Counted from the stretch's first letter, positions 7,348 through 12,655 are shown. The stretch: 12,655 bases of DNA from Candidatus Kaiserbacteria bacterium (GCA_003230945.1 QIHK01000050.1:1-12655), one strand, 5' to 3'. The notes: generated by a model from the letters alone, not told the origin. Program-made: numbers and translations.

Positions 7348-8331
7348 ATGCAATCATTCTGGAAGAACTTGCCACAACCCTTTTTTGCTATGGCACCTAT
7401 GGCAGACGTCACCGATGTCGCTTTTCGCGCGCTTGTTGCCGCGCGAGGCGCTCCTGATATTTTTTGGACTGAATTTGTTTCAGCTGATGGCCTGTATCAC
7501 ACTCGAGAAATACAAAAGATACGAGATAAAGAGAATCCACTTATGCGAGATCTTCTCTTTAAAGACAATCAACGCCCAATTGTTGCTCAAGTATTTTCAA
7601 GTTCACCTGAGATGGTTGCGTATGCCACAAAACTTTTCGCACAGCTTGGTTTCGATGGTATTGATCTTAATATGGGTTGCCCAGACAAAAGTATTGAGAA
7701 ACAAGGATGTGGATCAGCAATGATACAGACACCGAAAGTAGCCCATGCCATCATCCGTGCAGCGCAAGAAGCGAGTGATCTCCCAGTTTCAGTGAAAACT
7801 CGCGTTGGTTACGGCGCTGAGTCACTTGATACATGGCTTCCAGTACTTCTTGAAACATCACTAGCGGCTATTACGCTTCATTTGCGCACACGCAAAGAAA
7901 TGTCACTTGTGCCCGCTGATTGGAAATTGATGCAGAAAGCTGTTAAGTTGCGCAACCAGATTAATCCGAAGGTGTTGCTCATAGGTAATGGTGACATAGC
8001 TAATCTCGAAGAAGGGAAGAATCTTGTGGCTGAAAGCGGTTGTGATGGAGTGATGATTGGACGAGCAATGTTCGGTAACCCATGGATTTTTTCTGGTCGC
8101 AACATAGAGGATGTGCCACTTTCTGAAAAAATTACAGCTCTTATTGAACTTGCTGAAGATTTCGAAACACTTTATCCCACAAAACATTTTATGCTATTAA
8201 AAAAACACTTTAAAGCATTTATTACGAGTTTTGATGGCGCCGCTGAATTACGAGCTAAACTTATGAAAACGGAGTCTGCCACTGAGCTTCGCACTGTTCT
8301 TGACACATATCTTCGGCACTCAAAAATATAG
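7348..8331 (+). CDS. dus: tRNA-dihydrouridine synthase (DusB-like)
   Basis: 327-residue FMN-dependent TIM-barrel enzyme that reduces uridines in the tRNA D-loop to dihydrouridine with NADPH. Visible motifs are the N-terminal MAPMADVTDVAFR (15-27), the catalytic loop DLNMGCPDKSIEKQGCGSAM (106-125) with Cys111 as the proton donor, the SVKTRVGYG segment (148-156; Lys150 is an FMN/substrate residue in the family), HLRTRKEMS (178-186, usually HGRT, with the His kept), and the FMN-phosphate sites NGDI (214-217) and IGRAMFGNPWIF (237-248). The helical C-terminal tRNA-binding domain is present and the gene is complete. It lies 48 bases after the FtsQ-like gene and 38 bases before dnaX. Which D-loop uridine it modifies cannot be told from sequence. 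Confidence 0.95.
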   Translation: MQSFWKNLPQPFFAMAPMADVTDVAFRALVAARGAPDIFWTEFVSADGLYHTREIQKIRDKENPLMRDLLFKDNQRPIVAQVFSSSPEMVAYATKLFAQLGFDGIDLNMGCPDKSIEKQGCGSAMIQTPKVAHAIIRAAQEASDLPVSVKTRVGYGAESLDTWLPVLLETSLAAITLHLRTRKEMSLVPADWKLMQKAVKLRNQINPKVLLIGNGDIANLEEGKNLVAESGCDGVMIGRAMFGNPWIFSGRNIEDVPLSEKITALIELAEDFETLYPTKHFMLLKKHFKAFITSFDGAAELRAKLMKTESATELRTVLDTYLRHSKI

Positions 8332-8333
8332 TT

Positions 8334-8362
8334 TTTCCTAATAGTGTTACCTCTGCTATGCT
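8334..8362 (+). promoter_or_regulatory. dnaX promoter, extended -10 TGCTATGCT (leaderless type)
   Basis: TGC plus TATGCT (8354-8362) is an extended -10, and seven bases later comes the ATG at 8370. TTTCCT (8334-8339) is 17 bases upstream of the hexamer, as at serS. There is no SD. The hexamer covers the upstream ATG at 8358, which argues that translation starts at 8370. Confidence 0.55.
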
Positions 8363-8369
8363 AAGGCTT

Positions 8370-9407
8370 ATGAAAGAATCTGTCTCTCTTTATCGCGCAT
8401 ATCGGCCACAATCTTTTGCGGATGTGTTGGGGCAAGAACATATCACAAGAACTTTAGAGGAAGCTGTTTCAGCTGGAAAGGTTGGGCATGCCTATCTTTT
8501 CTCTGGTTCACGAGGGTTGGGAAAGACTTCAATTGCGCGAATTCTTGCAAAGGCAATAGGTTGTACTGACCAAGATCTTTATGAAATAGATGCAGCTTCG
8601 AACAATAGCGTAGACGATATTCGCACGATTTCCGATAATGTATATACACTTCCATTTGAATCACAATACAAGGTGTATCTCATGGATGAAGTACATATGC
8701 TTTCTAAAAATGCATGGAATGCTTTCTTAAAAACACTCGAAGAACCGCCCAAGCATGCCATTTTTATACTCGCTACGACTGAGATTGAGAAAGTACCAGA
8801 AACAGTACAATCGCGTTGCCAAATATTTGAATTTAAGAAGCCAACACGTAAGAGTCTTATAAAGATGGTCATAGACGTTGCAAAAAAAGAAGGAGTTACT
8901 TTAGCACCAGATGCAGCTGACTTAATTGCAATGCTTGCGGAAGGTTCTTATCGTGATGCACTTTCGGTACTTCAAAAAGTACTTACTTCGGCAAGTAAAA
9001 AAACATTCTCCCGTGCTGAAGTTGAAGTGGCAACTGGTGCACCGAAACGTGAACAAATACATGCGTTTGTACACGCGCTCGCTCTAGGCGAGCGTGATAA
9101 AGCACTTATTACCATTACTCAAGTTGTAAAATCAGGTGTTGCTATAAAGTTATTTCTCGAGCTTACCCTTGAGACACTTCGCTTTATTCTTCTTATTCGC
9201 TATGCACCTGACCTCCGTGCCTCACTCATCGAGGAAATTGGAACTGATGAATTCTCTGAACTTGAAGTATTTGCAAAATTAACTGCAAACACTGGCATTA
9301 CTCATGGAACACTTCTCGCATTTTTGACTGCCACAGAACGTATTCGTTACGCACCAATTCCAGCACTTCCACTCGAACTTGCCGTTCTCGAGCTTTTCCC
9401 TGATTGA
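8370..9407 (+). CDS. dnaX: DNA polymerase III gamma/tau-type clamp-loader ATPase (short form)
   Basis: 345-residue AAA+ subunit of the replicative clamp loader. It opens with the family signature LYRAYRPQSFADVLGQEH, followed by Walker A GSRGLGKT (46-53), ASNNSVDDIR (76-85), Walker B LMDEVHML (104-111), LKTLEEPP (120-127), sensor-1 ATTE (135-138), the SRC arginine-finger motif (148-150), and GSYRDALSVLQK (192-203, sensor-2 region). A domain III-like helical part extends to the C-terminus; the tau extension that binds polymerase and helicase is absent. Oddity: between LAKAIGC (60-66) and LYEIDAASN the usual insert with four zinc-binding cysteines is gone, leaving one Cys (65). I chose the ATG at 8370 over 8358 because the former begins at the family start and the latter sits in the -10 box. 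The stop overlaps the tRNA promoter. Confidence 0.94.
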   Translation: MKESVSLYRAYRPQSFADVLGQEHITRTLEEAVSAGKVGHAYLFSGSRGLGKTSIARILAKAIGCTDQDLYEIDAASNNSVDDIRTISDNVYTLPFESQYKVYLMDEVHMLSKNAWNAFLKTLEEPPKHAIFILATTEIEKVPETVQSRCQIFEFKKPTRKSLIKMVIDVAKKEGVTLAPDAADLIAMLAEGSYRDALSVLQKVLTSASKKTFSRAEVEVATGAPKREQIHAFVHALALGERDKALITITQVVKSGVAIKLFLELTLETLRFILLIRYAPDLRASLIEEIGTDEFSELEVFAKLTANTGITHGTLLAFLTATERIRYAPIPALPLELAVLELFPD

Positions 9408-9432
9408 GAGCTCCGCTCAGCTAGTGTATTGT
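9404..9432 (+). promoter_or_regulatory. tRNA-Gln promoter (TTGAGA, 17-base spacer, TATTGT)
   Basis: TTGAGA (9404-9409) matches TTGACA at 5 of 6 positions, and TATTGT (9427-9432) follows after 17 bases. A start near 9439 leaves about 11 bases before the mature tRNA. The -35 box contains the dnaX stop codon. Confidence 0.65.
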
Positions 9433-9449
9433 GGAGTTTGGTTAGGTAT

Positions 9450-9523
9450 TGGGGGATCGTCTAATGGTAGGACGACTGGTTTTGGTCCAGTTAATCGGGG
9501 TTCGAATCCCTGTCTCCCAGCCA
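9450..9523 (+). tRNA. tRNA-Gln (anticodon UUG), CCA encoded
   Basis: The 74 bases fold as a full cloverleaf. The acceptor stem TGGGGGA pairs with TCTCCCA (one G-T), the D stem is GTCT/GGAC with an AATGGTA loop, the anticodon stem is ACTGG/CCAGT with loop TTTTGGT, the variable loop has 4 bases, and the T arm is CGGGG-TTCGAAT-CCCTG. Position 73 is G and CCA is encoded. The loop gives anticodon TTG, reading CAA (Gln) and by wobble CAG. The U1-A72 pair and G73 are usual for tRNA-Gln. Whether it is charged by GlnRS or by the Glu-tRNA amidotransferase route cannot be seen here. Confidence 0.97.
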
Positions 9524-9527
9524 GTTT

Positions 9528-10433
9528 ATGGATACTCATCAACATTCTCATCATATTTCTGCATCAGAGAAACATAAAGGATCGATGATACTTGTCTTTT
9601 TTATTACCTCAGGAATATTTATAGCAGAATTATTCGGAGCTTTTTTTAGTCATTCACTCGTATTATTGGCTGATGCTGGGCACATGTTTATTGATGCGAG
9701 TGGTATTGCTCTAGCGTTATTTGCTATATACATAGCTTCACGTCCAGCTAGTTCCACAAGAACTTTTGGCTATCAGCGTATAGAAATACTTGCAGCAACT
9801 ATAAATGCTCTTCTCCTTTTAGGTTTGAGTGTATTTATTATCATACAAGGCACTTTACGTTTTGTTACACCACATGAAGTAGAACCAAATATTATGATTA
9901 TATTTGGTGTTGTTGCTCTTATAGGAAATACTTTTTCATTATTTTTATTGCATAAAGGGCAACACGAAAGTCTTAATGTAAAAGGTGCATTTCTTGAAGT
10001 ATTTTCAGATATGCTCGGTGCCATAGCTGTTATTGGTGCAGCGGTCATAATCATGATTTCTGGTTGGCATCAAATAGACGCAGTCGCGTCTATTGCAATC
10101 GGGTTACTTATCATTCCTCGGGCAATTCATCTTTTATTCAGTACACTCGATGTTCTTCTTGAAGCGGTACCAAGAAATATCAATATTATAGATGTTCGTA
10201 ATCATATTTTAGAGGTTTCAGGAGTTTCTGACGTACACGATTTACATGTATGGCTCATAACAAGTGGTATACCTGTTCTCTCGGCGCATGTGGTTGTGGA
10301 TACTGATATACGGTACCCGGTTGTACTTGATAAACTCCAAAAATGTTTACGAGAGCATTTCGATGTAGAACATTCTACTTTTCAAATAGAACCTTCGGGA
10401 CACTCTTCACACGAGTACGCACTTCATCAATAG
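9528..10433 (+). CDS. Cation diffusion facilitator (CzcD/ZitB-like metal efflux transporter)
   Basis: 301-residue CDF-family antiporter that exports divalent metal, usually zinc, from the cytosol in exchange for protons. The His-rich start MDTHQHSHH is typical of CzcD-like members. About six transmembrane helices follow (near 20-40, 45-70, 88-112, 121-142, 158-178, 185-205), then a cytosolic ferredoxin-like domain with VSDVHDLHVWLITSGIPVLS (233-252). Helix 2 carries His52 and Asp56 (HMFID) of the transport site. In helix 5 the usual His-x3-Asp reads Glu157-x3-Asp161 (EVFSD), so one metal ligand is a carboxylate; metal preference may differ from zinc. The ATG is only 4 bases after the tRNA CCA, with no SD, so this gene probably shares the tRNA transcript, and tRNA 3' processing would leave a nearly leaderless mRNA. 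Confidence 0.93.
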   Translation: MDTHQHSHHISASEKHKGSMILVFFITSGIFIAELFGAFFSHSLVLLADAGHMFIDASGIALALFAIYIASRPASSTRTFGYQRIEILAATINALLLLGLSVFIIIQGTLRFVTPHEVEPNIMIIFGVVALIGNTFSLFLLHKGQHESLNVKGAFLEVFSDMLGAIAVIGAAVIIMISGWHQIDAVASIAIGLLIIPRAIHLLFSTLDVLLEAVPRNINIIDVRNHILEVSGVSDVHDLHVWLITSGIPVLSAHVVVDTDIRYPVVLDKLQKCLREHFDVEHSTFQIEPSGHSSHEYALHQ

Positions 10434-10439
10434 CAGTCT

Positions 10440-10473
10440 CTTTAAAGATTTAGAAGAAATTTAAAGTTTTGTT
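10440..10473 (+). terminator. Weak candidate terminator after the CDF gene
   Basis: CTTTAAA (10440-10446) pairs with TTTAAAG (10460-10466) and TTTTGTT follows. The stem is AT-only apart from one pair and the loop is 13 bases, so this is a poor terminator. It begins 7 bases after the CDF stop codon. Confidence 0.3.
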
Positions 10474-10510
10474 ACTAAAATTTTAAAATATTTACAAGTG
10501 TATAAAAACA

Positions 10511-10537
10511 TGCTCTACTGCCAGTTGGCATATAGCA
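10511..10537. repeat. Imperfect inverted repeat (TGCT..GCCA gt TGGC..AGCA)
   Basis: TGCT, an unpaired stretch, and GCCA mirror TGGC and AGCA around a 2-base centre. It overlaps the -35-like TTGGCA at 10525. It could be an operator or simply part of the repeat-rich gap between the CDF gene and the hypothetical gene at 10688. Confidence 0.4.
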
Positions 10538-10553
10538 CCTTAATAAATATATG
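10525..10553 (+). promoter_or_regulatory. Candidate promoter of the 10688 gene (TTGGCA, 17 bases, TATATG)
   Basis: TTGGCA (5 of 6 to TTGACA) and TATATG (4 of 6) are 17 bases apart. A start near 10560 would put the large palindrome at the very 5' end of a leader of about 127 bases. The gap is AT-rich, so other -10-like hexamers such as TACAAT at 10562 are possible. Confidence 0.35.
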
Positions 10554-10561
10554 TATAACAA

Positions 10562-10623
10562 TACAATAATCATAGCCAAAAAATGCGCACCATATTGGGC
10601 ACTTTTTGGCTATGATTATTGTA
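10562..10623. repeat. Long hairpin/palindrome, 25-base arms, 12-base loop
   Basis: The left arm (10562-10586) and right arm (10599-10623) are reverse complements at 24 of 25 positions; the core is AATCATAGCCAAAAA/TTTTTGGCTATGATT. The loop holds a small CCA-TAT-TGG dyad. No T-run follows on the plus strand, so it is not a standard intrinsic terminator. It may be a structured leader element, a two-sided transcription block after the CDF gene, or a miniature inverted-repeat element. No obvious target-site duplication flanks it. Confidence 0.8.
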
Positions 10624-10637
10624 ATTAAGTCCCTCAA

Positions 10638-10681
10638 CTCACGGGTAGTGAGAAAAATATCAGCAAGTAGCTGAGAAGGAG
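10638..10681 (+). promoter_or_regulatory. Twin small hairpins plus Shine-Dalgarno before the 10688 gene
   Basis: CTCAC-GGGTA-GTGAG (10638-10652) and TCAGC-AAGTA-GCTGA (10660-10674) are two 5-bp stems with 5-base loops, both ending in GTA. AAGGAG (10676-10681) follows immediately, six bases before the ATG, so the second stem abuts the SD and could affect ribosome access. The SD fixes the start at 10688. Confidence 0.55.
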
Positions 10682-10687
10682 AATAAA

Positions 10688-11314
10688 ATGAAATATGGGA
10701 AATTAACTCTTGGACAAATAGAAGCAGTGGTTAATAAACTCGGAGGTATAGAAGGTGTGCGACGATTCCTTCGAGTAGAACGGCCACTTTCTGAATCAAC
10801 TTGTTCGTGGAGTGAAGAAAATGGTGTTGTCTACTTTACCGTTATTTCTAATGGCATATCTGGCTTAGAATGGATTAAGCGATTGGAAGAGAAAGGATTT
10901 CGTTTAAGTAAAGATGCCAACAAAATTCTTTGCTCTTCGAATTTTAAACCAACGTTAGGTATCACTACCGAAATTGCCGTTCTGAGAGGCTTTCTCTTTG
11001 AAGAGAAAGATCGAATCACAAAGGTTGTACGCACCAAAGCACAGAAATTACATTTTTCGATGCCGAATGCTGAAGTGGCATGCCTTATTTGTGAAAGATT
11101 CACGGATGAAGCAATCAAAGCGGCAAATCTTCATTGGATTATTGTTATGCATGATCCATTCAAAAATTCTGATGGTGATTTGAAGTTACTCGGAGTGAAT
11201 TGTTCGCACCCTGGCTGTAAACTCCATGCATATCTTGATTCTTCAGGAACATGGGGTCATGATTTCGGTTTTGCTTTTGCACAACAAATAAATACTGAGT
11301 ATCTAATAAATTAG
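10688..11314 (+). CDS. Uncharacterised Patescibacteria-type protein (LTLGQIEAVVNKLGG family)
   Basis: 208-residue protein of unknown function. Its N-terminus KLTLGQIEAVVNKLGGIEGVRRFL fits a motif I recall from many uncharacterised, often paralogous proteins of Patescibacteria, where a conserved start is followed by varying middles; this is from memory, not a search. The middle has SNGISGLEWIKRLEEKGFRL (54-73), a typical short alpha-beta module, and PTLGITTEIAVLRGFLF (88-104). The C-terminal part shows ACLICERFTDEAI (131-143), IVMHDPFKNSDGDLKLLG (152-169) and a CSHPGCKLH stretch (172-180: Cys172, His174, Cys177, His180) that could bind metal. No signal peptide or membrane helix is seen, so it should be cytosolic. 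It stands alone between an inverted-repeat-rich leader and two hairpins, with a clear SD. No function is claimed. Confidence 0.85.
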   Translation: MKYGKLTLGQIEAVVNKLGGIEGVRRFLRVERPLSESTCSWSEENGVVYFTVISNGISGLEWIKRLEEKGFRLSKDANKILCSSNFKPTLGITTEIAVLRGFLFEEKDRITKVVRTKAQKLHFSMPNAEVACLICERFTDEAIKAANLHWIIVMHDPFKNSDGDLKLLGVNCSHPGCKLHAYLDSSGTWGHDFGFAFAQQINTEYLIN

Positions 11315-11325
11315 ATTCAGTATTT
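11290..11325 (+). repeat. Hairpin over the stop codon of the 10688 gene
   Basis: AAATACTGA-ATCTAAT pairs with ATTAGAT-TCAGTATTT around a 2-base loop, with one 2-base bulge (GT) on the left arm, giving 16 pairs. The TAG stop (11312-11314) lies in the right arm. GGGAATTTTT follows, so it may act as a first weak terminator ahead of the strong one. Confidence 0.65.
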
Positions 11326-11335
11326 GGGAATTTTT

Positions 11336-11380
11336 AATACCCCTGCGCACTTCAGTGCGCAGGGGTATTTCTTTAATTTT
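11336..11380 (+). terminator. Strong intrinsic terminator after the 10688 gene
   Basis: AATACCCCTGCGCAC (11336-11350) pairs perfectly over 15 bases with GTGCGCAGGGGTATT (11355-11369) around the tetraloop TTCA. It is followed by TTCTTTAATTTT. The GC-rich stem and T-rich tail make it a convincing plus-strand terminator that isolates the next gene. Confidence 0.92.
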
Positions 11381-11436
11381 GTATAGTCATACTGATTTTC
11401 TCAATGGGATGATTTTCTCATTAGGAGTCTACAGGG

Positions 11437-11442
11437 TAGAAT
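11437..11442 (+). promoter_or_regulatory. -10 hexamer TAGAAT before the 11453 gene
   Basis: TAGAAT, the same hexamer as at serS, lies 10 bases before the ATG at 11453. The mRNA would have a 3-4 base leader, and no SD is present near the start. T-rich sequence (TTTCTC, 11414-11419) lies 17 bases upstream but is a weak -35. Confidence 0.45.
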
Positions 11443-11452
11443 AGTTGACATT

Positions 11453-12618
11453 ATGATGCTGTTCAATCGAAATAGAAAAAAAGAAGATGCTCACAAATCT
11501 GTAGGATATAGATTCGGAAAATATTTATGGTCTACCGTGTTTGTTATTGCCCTGACGGGTGCTGTTGTTTATTTTGTTGGTTTTGCAAATCTTTTTCCGA
11601 TTGAATACGTCAGAAATACTACTGAGATGAAAGGTCCTCCTCCGTGGCCACTTACTCTTAATAAAAAGGACTACAACGCAAAAATGCTCTCTCTTGCGCA
11701 CTACGTACCGCCATCGATTGCAACCACAACAGCCACAACGACTGAAAATAATATTGCAAGCACTACACCAGTACGTGTTCCTTTCGCCACAGCTACAACG
11801 AGTGTGTCGATTCAAGGACAATTATGGCCTACACCTACCTCTTATCCAGAAGGAGGCGCTCTTCTACCATTTTCTCGTATCGTCGCCTATTATGGAAACT
11901 TTTATTCAACTAAAATGGGGGTACTCGGCGAATACTCAGAAAATGAAGTATTAGCGAAACTTGCAAGCACGACTGCACAGTGGACAGCAGCAGACCCATC
12001 TACCCCTGTCATTCCAGCCATTCAATATATTGCCATTGTAGCGCAAGATACTGCAGGGAAGTCTGGACTATATCGTGCGCAGATGCCGGATAAAGAAATT
12101 GAAAAAGCTCTCTCTATGGCAAATAAAATACATGGCCTTCTTTTCTTAGATATCCAAATAGGTAAAAGTACACTTGAGGCAGAATTACCAGAGTTAGCAA
12201 AGTATCTTGTGCTTCCAAACGTGCACCTTGCTCTTGATCCAGAATTTTCAATGAAAAATAATTATGCTCCCGGCACAGTTATCGGCACTTTTGATGCAAA
12301 AGATATAAATTTTGCAGCAAGTTTCCTTGCTGACATTGTTCGTCGGTATCATCTACCACCAAAAGTACTTGTTGTGCATCGCTTTACTAAGGCAATGGTA
12401 ACGAACTACAACGAGATACGACCACTTCCTGAAGTTGAAATAGTCATGGATATGGACGGTTGGGGTTCTATAACGTTGTTATTGCTCCTGAACCAGTGCA
12501 ATTCACCGGCGTCAAACTCTTTTATCATGCTGACTTGAGACCACCATCAACTAATTTGCTTACACCGAAAGAAGTACTTTCACTGACTCCGTCTCCCTCC
12601 TACATTCAATATCAATGA
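11453..12618 (+). pseudogene. Membrane-anchored predicted extracellular protein with a C-terminal frameshift
   Basis: The first frame (11453-12538, 361 codons) has a basic N-terminus, one transmembrane helix (about residues 26-44), a Thr/Ala/Pro-rich linker (about 90-117) and a globular domain from about 137 (RIVAYYGNFYSTKMGVLGEY). The domain includes HGLLFLDIQIG, LPNVHLALDPEFSM, PPKVLVVHRFT and EIVMDMDGWG. The alternation of strands ending in acidic residues suggests a TIM-barrel, glycosidase-like enzyme outside the membrane; this is inference. After residue 338 the frame yields a low-complexity tail and stops. The other frame from 12466 gives 50 sensible residues ending PSPSYIQYQ at a TGA (12616-12618), starting FYNVVIAPEPVQFTG. 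The change of frame is near 12464-12470, by a small indel or a larger deletion, or an assembly error. The second ATG at 11456 is an equally possible start. Confidence 0.7.
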
Positions 12619-12623
12619 TTCAT

Positions 12624-12638
12624 CTTTGGTATCCAAAG
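12624..12638 (+). terminator. Short hairpin after the frameshifted gene
   Basis: CTTTGG-TAT-CCAAAG forms a 6-bp stem six bases after the TGA at 12618, followed by TGATTTTGAT. It may be a weak terminator, but the T-run is only four bases and the window ends soon after. I see nothing else in 12619-12655. Confidence 0.3.
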
Positions 12639-12655
12639 TGATTTTGATAAATCTA

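Noticed and set aside
8997..9003. Run of seven A's in dnaX as a slippage site making two products, as in some other bacteria
   Set aside because: One extra A leads to a stop after a few codons and would remove domain III, which clamp-loader assembly needs; the unslipped frame already ends without a tau extension, so there is no longer form to alternate with.
9074..9096. Hairpin CGCTCGC-TCTAG-GCGAGCG inside dnaX as a frameshift stimulator
   Set aside because: No slippery heptamer lies just upstream in the right phase and the reading frame simply continues; the stem is explained by coding for HALALGERD.
10562..10623. Large palindrome as a plain intrinsic terminator of the CDF gene
   Set aside because: No T-run follows the stem on the plus strand and it lies about 130 bases past the stop; I list it as a repeat of uncertain role instead.
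10434..10687. CRISPR array or insertion-sequence remnant in the repeat-rich gap
   Set aside because: The repeats are single inverted pairs, not regularly spaced direct repeats, and no transposase fragment or clear target-site duplication is visible.

Overview
The window looks like a chromosomal segment of a Candidate Phyla Radiation (Patescibacteria) bacterium, most likely from the Parcubacteria/Paceibacteria side (Kaiserbacteria-like). This rests on three things: the protein at 10688-11314 carries the N-terminal LTLGQIEAVVNKLGG motif that I recall from a paralogous family of uncharacterised Patescibacteria proteins, housekeeping genes are compact (for example a DnaX without its zinc module), and intergenic gaps are short. 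TGA serves as a stop (for example dnaX), so the code is standard and not the Gracilibacteria/SR1 code. The taxon is inferred from memory of families; no search was run.

Left arm (1-5104, all minus strand): read in the direction of transcription, a 92-residue orphan protein with its own promoter, Shine-Dalgarno (SD) and terminator; dprA (DNA uptake/recombination mediator); an endonuclease/exonuclease/phosphatase-fold protein; topA with a GTG start; and a RelA/SpoT-type (p)ppGpp enzyme that runs off the left edge inside its HD hydrolase domain. dprA followed by topA is a common bacterial order; here the phosphatase-fold gene sits between them.

Right arm (5199-10433, all plus strand): serS (seryl-tRNA synthetase), an overlapping FtsQ/DivIB-like POTRA membrane protein, a tRNA-dihydrouridine synthase, a short dnaX (clamp-loader gamma-type subunit), tRNA-Gln(UUG), and a cation-diffusion-facilitator transporter starting 4 bases after the tRNA CCA end. 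These are mostly information-processing genes. serS and the orphan gene diverge from one intergenic region.

Accessory end (10434-12655): a 254-base gap rich in inverted repeats, including a 25-bp-arm palindrome, leads into the Patescibacteria-type hypothetical protein, which has a structured leader and a clear SD. It is closed by a hairpin over its stop codon and a strong intrinsic terminator. Then comes a membrane-anchored predicted extracellular protein whose last 50 codons lie in another frame, so it is broken or contains a sequence error.

A theme across the window: most housekeeping genes have no SD but carry a -10-like hexamer 6-10 bases before the start codon, implying leaderless mRNAs. 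Only the two orphan/hypothetical genes carry strong SD sequences. I see no CRISPR array, insertion sequence, rRNA or defence system.
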